DNA of 57,754 bases, from NCBI GenBank assembly GCA_019694335.1, contig JAIBCD010000016.1:1-57754 (forward strand), in the 5' to 3' direction. The DNA is from Rhodospirillaceae bacterium (lineage in GTDB: Bacteria > Pseudomonadota > Alphaproteobacteria > Rhodospirillales > Rhodospirillaceae). Positions 46,129 to 55,555 of the stretch are shown here, piece by piece. Under the pieces are notes generated by a model that was not told the origin of the DNA, did not search any database, and saw nothing but the letters and a program-made list of their open reading frames with translations. Every line of letters begins with the position of its first letter. The stretch's first letter is position 1. The position numbers were made by a program, and so were the translations under genes.

Positions 46129-46725
46129 ATGACCCCGCAGCGCCGTGAAATCACCCGCGCCGACCTGATGCCCCTGCCCGAATACGCCAAGATCCGGCGC
46201 GAGCACCGGCGCAAGCTGGTGGACGTGAAGCAAAAGCGCCGGGTGCATATCGGCCCGTCCATCACCCTGTACTTCGAGAACTACGACACCATGTGGGCCC
46301 AGGTGCAGGAGATGCTCTACATCGAGCAGGGCGGCGAGGAGCAGATCGAGGGCGAACTCTCGGCCTATAACCCGCTCATCCCGCAAGGCTCCGAGCTGGT
46401 GGCGACCATGATGATCGAGATCGAGGACGAGACCGTGCGCCGCCGCACCCTCGCGCGGCTCGGCCATGTCGAGGACATGGTCTACCTGAGTTTCGCAGGG
46501 CATACCGTGAAGGGCGTGCCGGAAAACGACATCGACCGCACCACTCCCGACGGCAAGACCTCATCGGTGCACTTCCTGCATTTCGCCTTCACGCCGGAGC
46601 AGGCCAAAGCCTTCCGCACGCCCGGAACGCAGATCATCGTCGGAATTTCCCACGCCAACTACGGCCATATGGCCGCGCTGCCGGACGCGCACCGGGCGGC
46701 GCTGGCGGAAGATTTGACGGTTTAA
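46129..46725 (+). CDS. DUF3501 protein
   Basis: The 198-residue protein matches DUF3501: ITRADLMPLPEYAKIRREHRRKLVDVKQKRRVHIGPSITLYFENYDTM, with the remaining part holding SVHFLHFAFTPEQAKAFR. Function is unknown, but the gene often accompanies rubrerythrin and the Hdr-like Fe-S protein. Here it starts three bases after the Fe-S gene, so it is part of the same transcript and probably of one complex or pathway. Confidence 0.88.
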   Translation: MTPQRREITRADLMPLPEYAKIRREHRRKLVDVKQKRRVHIGPSITLYFENYDTMWAQVQEMLYIEQGGEEQIEGELSAYNPLIPQGSELVATMMIEIEDETVRRRTLARLGHVEDMVYLSFAGHTVKGVPENDIDRTTPDGKTSSVHFLHFAFTPEQAKAFRTPGTQIIVGISHANYGHMAALPDAHRAALAEDLTV

Positions 46726-46733
46726 GAAGAGCC

Positions 46734-47387
46734 CTACGGCGTCGGCACGGGTTCGTTGGGATAGAGACCCCAGACCTGGTCGCGCCGCAGCCAGCCTTGG
46801 ATGCCGCCGGCTTCCACGCGGCAGTAATCGCTGCCGAGGACGCAGCGTTGCAGGCTGACGATCACACCCTTTTCCACATGGGCCAATTCCCGCGCCGTGT
46901 CGCTACCCTCGCTGCGCAGGCTGGCCAACGCCGTGGCGATCACCGCGGTGCGCCGCCCCGACAGCATGGTCTGATGCACCCAGCCTTCCGCGCCGTCGGG
47001 GTCGCGGATCTGCCGCCACTTATCGAACTCGGCGATCACCTCCACCGGCAGGCGGCGGCGCACATAGACCCATTCCTTCGGATATTGCATGCCGGGCCCG
47101 GTCCTGAGGTTGATCGGATCGGTGCGCAGGGACACGAAGCGCGGGATCTTGAGCGCCGTACCATGGGTTCCGGACTCTTCTTTCGGCTCCATCTTGCTTT
47201 TTCCGTCCGCCGCGTCGTCATCCGGCGCGATGTCGTTCGCGGTTGGCGCGGACGTTGAAGGGGAGGGGATTTCCTGCGGACGCGGGGCGGCGGCGGACGC
47301 GCGGGGCGGCGGCGGCTCCCTCTCGGCCGCCATGGCAAATCCGAAGCTCGACAAAACCGCGAAAGAAATCAGCGCCGCAAATCTCAT
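46734..47387 (-). CDS. Exported SH3-domain protein
   Basis: The protein has a signal peptide (MRFAALISF... ending FAMAAE), a Pro/Ser/Asp-rich linker (residues about 20-80), and then two bacterial SH3-like units. The first is VSLRTDPINLRTGPGMQYPKEWVYVRRRLPVEVIAEFDKWRQIRDPDGAEGWVHQ, the second CRVEAGGIQGWLRRDQVWGLYP. It probably binds peptidoglycan peptides or protein ligands in the periplasm. The ATG at 47387 directly starts the signal peptide; a longer start is less likely. It is divergent from the dehydrogenase gene and convergent with DUF3501. Confidence 0.85.
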   Translation of the reverse strand: MRFAALISFAVLSSFGFAMAAEREPPPPRASAAAPRPQEIPSPSTSAPTANDIAPDDDAADGKSKMEPKEESGTHGTALKIPRFVSLRTDPINLRTGPGMQYPKEWVYVRRRLPVEVIAEFDKWRQIRDPDGAEGWVHQTMLSGRRTAVIATALASLRSEGSDTARELAHVEKGVIVSLQRCVLGSDYCRVEAGGIQGWLRRDQVWGLYPNEPVPTP

Positions 47388-47523
47388 GTGGCCTTTTTGC
47401 CTTGGTTTCCGGGCTTTGGCAACGGCGGCGCGGCCGCCCTGGGTTCGATTGGTAGACAAGCCGGGGGACGACTGCTACGCCTTTTCGATCCCGGTTCTTT
47501 CGTCCGTTACTCCCCAGATCACC

Positions 47524-48510
47524 ATGGCGCGGACCAAACCCACAGTCGTTGTCACCCGCAAGCTTCCCGGCGTCGTCGAGACGCGGATGATGGAGCTGTT
47601 CGACGTGCGCCTGAACGATGCCGACCGCGCCTTCAGCGCCGCCGAGATCGCCGCCGCGATGCAGAACTGCGACGTGCTGGTGCCGACCCTCACCGATCAC
47701 ATCGACGCGAGCGCCCTCGCCAAGGCGGGCCCGCGCCTCAAGCTGATCGCCAATTTCGGCAACGGCGTCGATCATATCGACCTGGCCGCCGCCCATGGGC
47801 GCGGCATCACGGTCACCAATACGCCGGACGTCCTCACCGAGGACACCGCCGACATGGCCATGGCGCTGATGGTGGCGGTGCCGCGCCGCCTCCTGGAAGG
47901 CGCCGCCCTGATCCGCGACGGCAAGTTCACCGGCTGGAGCCCGACCCACATGCTGGGCCAGCGGCTGTACGGCAAGCGCCTCGGCATCATCGGCATGGGA
48001 CGCATCGGCACGGCGGTGGCACGCCGCGCCCGCGGCTTCGGCATGGCGATCCACTATCACAACCGCCGCCGCCTGCGCCCCGAGCTGGAAGCCGAGGTCG
48101 AGGCCACCTATTGGGAAAGCCTCGACCAGATGCTGGCCCGCATGGACGTGATCTCGATCCATTGCCCGCACACGCCGGCCACTTTCCATCTGCTGTCCGA
48201 GCGCCGCCTCAAGCTGCTCAAGCCGACGACCTATCTGGTGAACGTGGCGCGCGGCGAGATCGTCGATGAAGCCGCGCTGATTTCGATGTTGGCGAAAGGC
48301 CAGCTCGCGGGCGCCGCCCTCGACGTGTTCGAACACGAGCCCGCCGTCAATCCGAAGCTGCTGGCGATGCCCAACGTGATCCTGCTGCCCCACATGGGTT
48401 CCGCCACCATCGAGGGGCGCATCGCCATGGGCGAGCGCGTGATCATCAACATCAAGACCTTCTGCGACGGTCATGTAGCGCCCAACCGCGTCCTGCCGCC
48501 CAGCGCCTAG
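47524..48510 (+). CDS. D-2-hydroxyacid dehydrogenase (glyoxylate/hydroxypyruvate reductase type)
   Basis: The 328-residue NAD(P)-dependent enzyme has the Rossmann motif GIIGMGRIGTAVARR. Catalytic Arg, Glu and His are seen in VNVARGEIVDE, DVFEHEP and LLPHMGSATIE. PNFGNGVDHIDLAAAHGRGITVTNTPDVLTEDTADMA-type blocks fit GyaR-like glyoxylate reductases. The substrate is likely glyoxylate or hydroxypyruvate. The ATG at 47524 starts the domain; upstream sequence in frame is the promoter region of the divergent gene. Confidence 0.9.
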   Translation: MARTKPTVVVTRKLPGVVETRMMELFDVRLNDADRAFSAAEIAAAMQNCDVLVPTLTDHIDASALAKAGPRLKLIANFGNGVDHIDLAAAHGRGITVTNTPDVLTEDTADMAMALMVAVPRRLLEGAALIRDGKFTGWSPTHMLGQRLYGKRLGIIGMGRIGTAVARRARGFGMAIHYHNRRRLRPELEAEVEATYWESLDQMLARMDVISIHCPHTPATFHLLSERRLKLLKPTTYLVNVARGEIVDEAALISMLAKGQLAGAALDVFEHEPAVNPKLLAMPNVILLPHMGSATIEGRIAMGERVIINIKTFCDGHVAPNRVLPPSA

Positions 48511-48525
48511 ACCCCAAACGGCATC

Positions 48526-49326
48526 GTGAAAATCGCCCTTAACGGAAAGATCGTCGAAGTCGCCGACGCCCGCATCGACCCCGCCGACCGGGGGCTCGCG
48601 TTCGGCGACGGCCTGTTCGAGACCATGAGCCTGCGCAAAGGCAGGGTCCGCCGGTTGCCGGCGCATCTCGCGCGGCTGCGGCTCGGCGCCGGCGCGCTCG
48701 GCATCCCGCTCGCCTATGACGACGCCAACCTGGAAAGCCAGGTCACGGGCTTGGTCGCGGCCAATACGCTCACCGAGGCCGTGGTGAAAATCACACTCAC
48801 ACGCGGACCGGATGCGCGCGGCCTCGCGCTGCCCGCGCGCCCAAAGCCGACGCTGCTAATCACCACGGCCGAAGCGCCTCCTGAGCCGGAGCCGGCGCGC
48901 GTGATCATTTCGTCCGTCACCCGGCGCAACGAATTCTCCGCGCTGTCGCGGTTCAAAACACTCAACTATCTCGACAATGTCATCGCCCGCGACCAGGCCG
49001 TGCAGGCCGGCGCCGACGATGCGCTGCTGCTCAACACGCAAGGGCGCCTCGCGGGAGGCACTGCCGCCAATGTCTTCCTGCTGGTGAACGGCGGCCTGAT
49101 CACGCCGCCGGTGGAGGAAGGCGCACTTCCCGGCGTGGCCCGCGCCGACGCCATTCGCCTGACCCGCGCAGAGGAAAAGCCTGTCACCGTCGAAACGCTG
49201 ATCGACGCCAGCGAGGTGTTCCTGACCAATGCCCTGGGCGTGCGCGCGGTGGTGAGGATCGGCGACAAGCCGGTCGGCGACGGCGAGCCCGGGCTGATCA
49301 CCCAGTTAGTGGCGACGCGCGTCTAG
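48526..49326 (+). CDS. Class IV aminotransferase (PabC / D-amino acid transaminase type)
   Basis: The 266-residue PLP enzyme of fold type IV has the start DRGLAFGDGLFETM, the PLP Lys in FKTLNYLDNVIARDQA and the end LFLTNALGVRAVVRIGD. Sequence alone does not separate aminodeoxychorismate lyase (folate) from D-amino acid or branched-chain transaminase. It starts with GTG 15 bases after the dehydrogenase stop, so both are in one transcript. Its stop TAG shares CTAG with the stop of a truncated gene on the other strand. Confidence 0.85.
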   Translation: MKIALNGKIVEVADARIDPADRGLAFGDGLFETMSLRKGRVRRLPAHLARLRLGAGALGIPLAYDDANLESQVTGLVAANTLTEAVVKITLTRGPDARGLALPARPKPTLLITTAEAPPEPEPARVIISSVTRRNEFSALSRFKTLNYLDNVIARDQAVQAGADDALLLNTQGRLAGGTAANVFLLVNGGLITPPVEEGALPGVARADAIRLTRAEEKPVTVETLIDASEVFLTNALGVRAVVRIGDKPVGDGEPGLITQLVATRV

Positions 49327-49484
49327 ACCAAGATGGTCCAGAAGGAAGTGTGCGGCGCGCGCAAGCCCGCCGAACCTAAGGCATGGGAACTGCCGGGCGG
49401 CCTTTCAACCCGCGCGCGCGTCAAATGAAGTTCTATGAGGGCCGCAACGCGGGGATTGTCCAGGCCGCCTTCGACGATCCGCAT
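49323..49484 (-). pseudogene. N-terminal fragment of a GNAT acetyltransferase gene
   Basis: A 53-codon frame starts at the ATG at 49484, six bases after the IalB stop, and ends at the TAG shared with the aminotransferase stop. It reads MRIVEGGLDNPRVAALIELH and then, after about eight residues, PPGSSHALGSAGLRAPHTSFW. This matches the opening of the GNAT group that runs ..PPGSVHALDLDGLR.PDI.FW. The acetyl-CoA-binding motif and the rest of the domain are gone. The fragment fills what would otherwise be an intergenic gap, and is best explained as a gene whose 3' part was lost by a rearrangement. Confidence 0.7.
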
Positions 49485-49490
49485 TTTGTC

Positions 49491-50060
49491 TCAGGGTTTT
49501 TTGCAGGTGTCGCCGATGGCTTTATAGGCCGCGCTGAATCCGGTCAGCGACACCGTGTCGGTGGTCGGCGTGTTGCGGCTGGACGTGCCTTTGATCACCG
49601 CGGTGCTGCTTTTGATCAGCTGCTGCACCACGGCGCTGTCGGTCTTGGAATCCCGCGCCCAGGCCCGGTCGGCGTTGGTGAACAAAGTGAAGGTCTGGCC
49701 GCCCGCCGCCAGCGTTACGTCGGAATCCGGCTTGTATTGATAGCCGGCCACCACGCTCAGGACATCGAAGGCTTTCTCCGCCGGCCGGTGGGTGACCAGC
49801 AGCTGCACTTCGCCGCGCGCTTTATACGAACCCTCGGACTTGTCCGGCTTAGCGGCCATGTAGCAGACCGGCTTGCCCTTATCGGTATAGGTGTAGGCGA
49901 CCCATTTGCCGAAGGTGCCGAGCGCGGTCATCTCCTGGGCGCCCGCGGCCAGCGGGGTGGCCAGCGCCAAGCCCATGGCGGCCATGGCGGCGAAAGGCGG
50001 AATCCAGCGCATCATGCCGGTGATTTTGGAAAAGCCGGTGCCGCCTTGCAAGACTCTCAT
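49491..50060 (-). CDS. IalB-like exported protein
   Basis: The 189-residue protein has a hydrophobic signal segment (WIPPFAAMAAMGLALATPLAAGA, cleaved near AQE) and an IalB-like domain. The domain starts FGKWVAYTYTDKGKPVCYMAAKP and ends TFSLTGF-type TVSLTGFSAAYKAIGDTC, with two conserved Cys. Invasion-associated locus B proteins are common in Alphaproteobacteria and mostly of unknown function. The ATG at 50060 overlaps the TrmH stop (ATGA); an ATG 14 codons later may also serve. The GNAT remnant follows. Confidence 0.82.
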   Translation of the reverse strand: MRVLQGGTGFSKITGMMRWIPPFAAMAAMGLALATPLAAGAQEMTALGTFGKWVAYTYTDKGKPVCYMAAKPDKSEGSYKARGEVQLLVTHRPAEKAFDVLSVVAGYQYKPDSDVTLAAGGQTFTLFTNADRAWARDSKTDSAVVQQLIKSSTAVIKGTSSRNTPTTDTVSLTGFSAAYKAIGDTCKKP

Positions 50061-50617
50061 TCCATATCTCCATCCCGCTCGGCCAAGGCCACTTCCGCGA
50101 GCGGCGGCTTGGCCCGGAACCGTTGGCTTAGCCCCCCGGGTCCGCCCGCCATCACCGGACGGTCCGGAAAGCTGCCACGGCCCATGGTCAACAGCCGGTC
50201 GTACATCACCACCACCCCGGCGATCCCCACGTTGAGACAGAATTTTGTCGGAATTCGGATCAAATGGTCGCAACGCGCCACCAGGGCCGGCGACAGCGAG
50301 GCCTTTTCCGGCCCCAGCACATAGGCCGCGCAGCGCGGGTGGGTGAAGCTGGGCAGCTCCACCGCATCGTCATGTAATTCCACCCCGACCAGGGCGCAGC
50401 CCTTGGGCAGCATCAGGTCGGCCAAGGTGGGGAAGCTGTAGAACGGCAGATTGCCAAGGGTGTCCGAGGTATCGGTCTGGGAGCCGTCGGCGCGCTTATA
50501 GGTGGCCGCGACCGTGAACACGAAACTGGCATCGAAGGCATGGGCCGACCTGAACAGGTTACCCACATTGAAGGGCTTGTTGATGCCCTCGACACCTATG
50601 CCGTAATAGCCACGCAT
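50057..50617 (-). CDS. TrmH/SpoU-family RNA methyltransferase
   Basis: The 186-residue SPOUT methyltransferase has the three family motifs: KPFNVGNLFRSAHAF (motif 1), YVLGPEKASLSP (motif 2) and IRIPTKFCLNVGIAGVVVMYDRL (motif 3, trefoil knot). It probably methylates the 2'-OH of a tRNA or rRNA nucleotide using S-adenosylmethionine. The exact target is not deducible. It is the first gene of a TrmH-IalB-(GNAT remnant) string. Confidence 0.9.
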   Translation of the reverse strand: MRGYYGIGVEGINKPFNVGNLFRSAHAFDASFVFTVAATYKRADGSQTDTSDTLGNLPFYSFPTLADLMLPKGCALVGVELHDDAVELPSFTHPRCAAYVLGPEKASLSPALVARCDHLIRIPTKFCLNVGIAGVVVMYDRLLTMGRGSFPDRPVMAGGPGGLSQRFRAKPPLAEVALAERDGDME

Positions 50618-50711
50618 TAGAATTGGTACCTCTGGTGCGCGTGAATATCATGTTGTTCGCGCTAATGAAATGTAGTGGATTCAAAGGCGTGCTTTTGCGA
50701 GTGGGGATCTC

Positions 50712-51164
50712 ATGGCCGGCCTGTTTTTCGAGGAATTCACCGTTGGGATGACGTTCCAGCATCCTATTCGGCGCACCATCACCGAGGCGGATAACGTGTT
50801 CTTCTCCGCCCTCACCCACAATCCGGCCGCCCTGCACCTGGACGAGGAGGCCTCCAAGAAGACCGAATACGGCGCCCGCATCGTCAACAGCTGCCTGACC
50901 CTGTCCTTCATGGTGGGCATCTCGGTCGGCGAGACCACCCTGGGCACCGCCGTCGCCAACCTGGGCTGGGACGAAGTGCGCTTCCCCAAGCCCCTGTTCC
51001 ACGGCGACACCATCCGCATCGAAACCGAGGTCGCCGAGCTGCGCGAGAGCAAGTCGCGCCCCGACAACGGCATCGTCATTTTTATCCACCGCTGCTTCAA
51101 CCAGCGCGACGAACTGGTGGGCGTGTGCAAGCGCTCGGCCCTGATGCGGCGCAGGCCCAAATGA
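50712..51164 (+). CDS. MaoC-like dehydratase
   Basis: The 150-residue hot-dog-fold protein has the MaoC pattern [43 protein letters not shown], with the catalytic Asp/His type residues in D..N..H, and [21 protein letters not shown]. It is a candidate enoyl-CoA or mesaconyl-CoA hydratase. It is coupled to the CoA ester lyase gene by an ATGA overlap, so both likely act in one pathway. Confidence 0.87.
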   Translation: MAGLFFEEFTVGMTFQHPIRRTITEADNVFFSALTHNPAALHLDEEASKKTEYGARIVNSCLTLSFMVGISVGETTLGTAVANLGWDEVRFPKPLFHGDTIRIETEVAELRESKSRPDNGIVIFIHRCFNQRDELVGVCKRSALMRRRPK

Positions 51165-52043
51165 CCTCGGCTCCAATGACCGTTCTGCGCTCGCTGCTGT
51201 TCATCCCGGGGGACAGCGAAAAGAAACTCGCCAAGGCGGCCGAGGTCAAAGCCGACGCGATCATCATCGACCTCGAGGACTCCGTCGCGGCGCCCCGCAA
51301 GGACGCCGCGCGGGCGATGGCGCGGGAGTTCCTGAAAACGGCGCCGCGCAGGTCCAAGCTGTTCGTGCGCATCAATCCGCTGGAGAGCGACGCGCCCAAG
51401 CATGACCTCGCGGCGGTGATGCCGGGCCGGCCCGACGGGATCGTGTTCCCCAAGGCGGCGGGCGCGGCCTCGGTCGAAGCGATCTCAAAGGAACTGGACG
51501 CCCTGGAGAAACAGCAGGGGCTCGCGGCGGGATCGACGCCAATCCTGGCCATCGCCGCCGAAAGCGCGGCTGGCGTACTGACCGTGGGCGAATACGCCAA
51601 GGCAAAGCCGGCACGGCTGCTGGGCCTGTCCTGGGGGCCGTGGGATTTGGCCGCCGACCTGGGCGCCGCCACCAACCGCGATGCCGACGGGGCTTTCGGT
51701 TTCACTTACCGCATGGCCATGTCCATGACCCTGCTGGGCGCCAAGGCCGCCGGCGTGCTGGCCATCGACACGCCGCATACCGATTTCAAGGACGAGCAAG
51801 GCCTGCTGGCGCTATGCAAATCCATCCGCCGCGACGGCTGGAACGGCAAGCTGGCCATCCACCCGGCCCAGGTGGATGTCATCAACGAAGGCTTCCGCCC
51901 CTCGGCGGACGAAGTCGCCCACGCCGAACGCGTCATCGCCGCCTTTGAAAGTGCTGCGACCGGCGTCGCCTCCCTGGACGGCGTGATGCTGGACCTGCCG
52001 CACTTGAAGCAGGCCCGCAACGTGCTCGCCTTAAGGGACGCCT

Positions 52044-52051
<8 letters not shown>
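51161..52051 (+). CDS. HpcH/HpaI-type CoA ester lyase (CitE/malyl-CoA lyase-like)
   Basis: The 296-residue TIM-barrel enzyme has [43 protein letters not shown], the Arg in [10 protein letters not shown], the Glu in [10 protein letters not shown] and [12 protein letters not shown]. This is the pattern of CitE, malyl-CoA and beta-methylmalyl-CoA lyases or malyl-CoA thioesterases. The pairing with a MaoC hydratase is seen in ethylmalonyl-CoA-pathway-like neighbourhoods, but no other gene of that pathway is here. It converges on the CoA transferase with an eight-base overlap. Confidence 0.88.
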
Positions 52052-52679
<628 letters not shown>

Positions 52680-52689
52680 GGCTATTCTC

Positions 52690-53394
52690 CTAGGCGCGCT
52701 TGCGGGTGGTGCGCTGTTCGATGCGCTTGACGGGATTGTCGAGCTTGATCAGGCGCTGCACGAAGATGCCCGGCGTGTGGATATGGTCGGGATCGATCGC
52801 GCCTTGCGGCACCAGGTTCTCGACTTCCGCGACCGTCACCTTGGCGGCGGTGGCCATCATCGGATTGAAGTTCCGCGCGGTCATCCGGTACTGGAGATTG
52901 CCTTCCGGATCGGCGGTATGGGCATGGATGATGGCGAGATCGGCGAACAGGCCGGTCTCCATCACATAGTGGCGGCCGTTGAACTCGCGGGTCTCTTTGC
53001 CTTCGGCCACCTGCGTGCCGTAGCCCGTGGCGGTGTAGAACGCGGGGATGCCCGCTCCGCCCGCCCGGATGCGTTCCGCCAGCGTACCTTGCGGGTTGAA
53101 TTCGATTTCCAGTTCGCCGGCCAGGAACTGCTTGGCGAAAGTCGCGTTCTCGCCGACGTAGGAGCTGATCATCTTCTTGATCTGCCGCGTGGTGAGCAAG
53201 GTGCCAAGGCCGATGTCGTCGACACCGGCGTTGTTCGAGATGACGGTCAGGCCCTTCACGCCGGATTCCTTGATGGCGGCGATCAGCGCCTCGGGGATGC
53301 CGCACAGGCCGAAACCGCCGGACATAATCGTCATGTTATCGCGCAGCAGGCCCGCCAGGGCCGCGGTCGCATTGGGATGGATTTTTTTGCTCAC
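52690..53394 (-). CDS. scoA: 3-oxoacid CoA-transferase subunit A
   Basis: The 234-residue alpha subunit has the family pattern [46 protein letters not shown] and [21 protein letters not shown]. It makes the CoA-binding half of the scoAB heterodimer. It begins with GTG at 53394, with GAGG upstream. It follows the pterin dehydratase gene by 12 bases, all in one direction. Confidence 0.94.
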   Translation of the reverse strand: MSKKIHPNATAALAGLLRDNMTIMSGGFGLCGIPEALIAAIKESGVKGLTVISNNAGVDDIGLGTLLTTRQIKKMISSYVGENATFAKQFLAGELEIEFNPQGTLAERIRAGGAGIPAFYTATGYGTQVAEGKETREFNGRHYVMETGLFADLAIIHAHTADPEGNLQYRMTARNFNPMMATAAKVTVAEVENLVPQGAIDPDHIHTPGIFVQRLIKLDNPVKRIEQRTTRKRA

Positions 53395-53406
53395 GTCTTC
53401 TGTCCT

Positions 53407-53697
53407 CTACTTCGTGTTCGCGTTCATGAAGCGCGCCATGGCGATGTCGCGCTCCGAAACGCCGCCGCAGTCATGGGTGGCCAAGGTCACTTGGACCCGG
53501 TTGTAGACATTGAACCATTCGGGATGATGATCCATTTTCTCGGCCAGCAGCGCCACCCGGCTCATGAAACCGAAGGCGGCGTTGAAATCGGCGAAGGTAA
53601 AGGTCTTCTGGATGGCGTCGCGCGCACCCGCGTCCTGCCACCCCGCAAGCTCCGCCAGCGCCTTGGCACGCGCGCCGGATTCAAGCTTCTGGACCAT
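53407..53697 (-). CDS. phhB: Pterin-4a-carbinolamine dehydratase
   Basis: The 96-residue protein has the dehydratase signature: [58 protein letters not shown]. The catalytic EKMDHHPEW block is intact. It recycles the oxidised tetrahydropterin cofactor of aromatic amino acid hydroxylases. No hydroxylase gene is in view. It is the first of a three-gene string with scoA and scoB. Confidence 0.94.
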   Translation of the reverse strand: MVQKLESGARAKALAELAGWQDAGARDAIQKTFTFADFNAAFGFMSRVALLAEKMDHHPEWFNVYNRVQVTLATHDCGGVSERDIAMARFMNANTK

Positions 53698-53777
53698 TAC
53701 ACTCGCCTTTCCCCCGGAAGCCGCCTATGTAGCATGAAGAACGCGGCCCATCAGAGCAATACTCTCGCACACGACAT

Positions 53778-54203
53778 ATGACAAAATCGATCATCGCCCC
53801 CACCCTCGCCGAGGTCGACGCCATGGCCAAGGCGGCACTCGCTCTTTTGCCGGCGGAACTGAGATCCTTCACCGGCGATGTCGTGATCCTGACCCAGGAA
53901 TTTCCCGACGACGAGGTGTGCCGGTCGATGGAGCTGGAAAGCCCGTTCGATATCCTGGGGCTGTATCAAGGCACCTCGCTGGCCGATAAACAGATCGAAA
54001 CCTCCGGCAACATGCCGGACATGGTGTTCATCTACCGCCGGCCGATCCTGGATTACTGGTGCGAGACCGGCGAGGATCTGGCCCATGTGGTGCGCCATGT
54101 CCTGATCCACGAGATCGGCCACCACTTCGGCTTCTCCGACGAGACCATGGAAGCGATCGAAGAGACCGCCGAAGCGGAAGAAATTAAGGCTTCGCGAGCT
54201 TAG
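53778..54203 (+). CDS. Zincin-like metallopeptidase
   Basis: The 141-residue protein has the HExxH zinc motif HEIGHHFGFSDETM near residue 117, preceded by DMVFIYRRPILDYWC. This fits the small metallopeptidase family of PF06262 (MPN-unrelated minimal gluzincins). No signal peptide. The substrate is unknown. Its 3' end overlaps the end of the UDG gene by 20 bases. Confidence 0.88.
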   Translation: MTKSIIAPTLAEVDAMAKAALALLPAELRSFTGDVVILTQEFPDDEVCRSMELESPFDILGLYQGTSLADKQIETSGNMPDMVFIYRRPILDYWCETGEDLAHVVRHVLIHEIGHHFGFSDETMEAIEETAEAEEIKASRA

Positions 54204-54771
54204 CGACCTTCTTCCGCAACACCGGCAGCAGGTCTTCCTCGAACCACGGGTTCTTTTTGACCCATCCGGTATTGCGCCAACTCGGGTGCGGCAGCGGCAT
54301 CGCCAGCGGGCCGTAGTCGCGCCAGGCCTGGATGGTCTCGGTCATGGTCTTCTTGCGGCGGTCCTTGAGGTAGTAGGCCTGGGCGTAACTGCCCACCAGC
54401 AGCACCAATTCCACTTTCTTCAAAAGCGGCCGGATACGCGGATGCCAGGTAACGGCGCATTCCGGGCGCGGCGGCAGGTCGCCGCCCTTGGCGTCGCGGC
54501 CGGGATAGCAGAAGCCCATGCTCACCACGGCGAGCAAGGACTCGTCGTAGAAGATGTCGCGGTCGACGCCCATCCAGGCGCGCAGCACATCGCCCGAACG
54601 GTCATTGAACGACAGCCCGCTGATATGCGCCCTGGTGCCCGGCGCCTGGCTGACGATCAGGATTCTGGAACTCGCCTTGCCGCGCACCACCGGCGCCGGC
54701 GCCAAGGGAATATGGCCCGCGCACAAGGCGCAGGCGCGTGCCTCCTTCAGAACCGCGTCGAGCCTGGTCAT
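54184..54771 (-). CDS. Uracil-DNA glycosylase family protein
   Basis: The 195-residue protein has CALCAGHIPLAPAPVVRGKASSRILIVSQAPGTRAHISG, with the UDG-like active-site region, and the C-terminal PLPHPSWRN motif. The two N-terminal cysteines do not form a full Fe-S site as in families 4/5, so it belongs to the shorter uracil-DNA glycosylase-like group. It may excise uracil, but activity is unproved. The ATG at 54771 overlaps the sirtuin stop (ATGA). Confidence 0.85.
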   Translation of the reverse strand: MTRLDAVLKEARACALCAGHIPLAPAPVVRGKASSRILIVSQAPGTRAHISGLSFNDRSGDVLRAWMGVDRDIFYDESLLAVVSMGFCYPGRDAKGGDLPPRPECAVTWHPRIRPLLKKVELVLLVGSYAQAYYLKDRRKKTMTETIQAWRDYGPLAMPLPHPSWRNTGWVKKNPWFEEDLLPVLRKKVAKLAKP

Positions 54772-55508
54772 AAGCTTTTGAGCAACGCGTCCACATAAGC
54801 GGGGACGGCGACGGTCGCCGGCCCATAGTGGGCCTCCGCGAACAGGCTGGCGCCCGCCGACGGCTCCAGGTTGATCTCGGCGGTATGGCTTCCGTGCTGC
54901 AGCGCCACCTGCACGAAGCCGGCCGCCGGATAGACGTTGCCCGACGTGCCGATCGAGATGAACAACTCGCAGTCCGAGAGCGCGCCGGAAATCTCGTCGA
55001 GGTACCTGGGCATCTCGCCGAACCAGACCACATTGGGGCGCATCCCGCCCGGCCGGTCGCAGCCCCGGCAGACATCCCGCACCGACATATCGCCCGACCA
55101 CTCAACCACATGGGCGCAATGATTACAGCGCGCCTGGGCATGCAGCCCATGCATGTGCAGCAGGTTTTTGGTGCCGGCGCGTTCGTGCAGCATGTCCACG
55201 TTCTGGGTTACCACCAGCACGCGCCCCGGCCATTCGGCCTCCAGGCGCGCGAGCGCCAGATGCGCGGCGTTCGGCTGCAAGTCGAGCGCCCGGTTGCGCG
55301 CGCGGCGCATGTTGTAAAAAGCGTGCACTTTCTCCGGATCCTTGGCGAACGCCTCGGGTGTCGCCACGTCCTGCCAGCGCACCTTGGACCAGATGCCGTC
55401 GGCATCGCGGAAGGTGTCAAGCCCGGATTCCTTTGAGATTCCCGCGCCGGTCAAGATCACGATATGCGCGTCGCGATGGGGAATGGAGAGCGGTGTTATA
55501 GCCGTCAT
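54768..55508 (-). CDS. cobB: NAD-dependent protein deacylase (sirtuin, CobB-type)
   Basis: The 246-residue sirtuin has NAD-binding GAGISKESGLDTFRDADGIW, the catalytic His in MHGLH and TQNVDMLHERAG. The zinc cysteines are CNHC and CRGC. YxxR in FYNMRR is the mark of class III sirtuins that prefer succinyl/malonyl-lysine (as in SIRT5/CobB). It couples to the UDG gene. It would remove acyl groups from lysines of metabolic enzymes. Confidence 0.94.
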   Translation of the reverse strand: MTAITPLSIPHRDAHIVILTGAGISKESGLDTFRDADGIWSKVRWQDVATPEAFAKDPEKVHAFYNMRRARNRALDLQPNAAHLALARLEAEWPGRVLVVTQNVDMLHERAGTKNLLHMHGLHAQARCNHCAHVVEWSGDMSVRDVCRGCDRPGGMRPNVVWFGEMPRYLDEISGALSDCELFISIGTSGNVYPAAGFVQVALQHGSHTAEINLEPSAGASLFAEAHYGPATVAVPAYVDALLKSL

Positions 55509-55555
55509 AGTCTTATGGTAATGATGTCGCGGCCATCGCGGAAGAATATGCGCCC

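Noticed and set aside
49335-49430. Plus-strand 31-codon frame starting MVQKEV
   Set aside because: The opposite strand carries a convincing GNAT-like sequence; the plus frame has no ribosome-binding site or domain.
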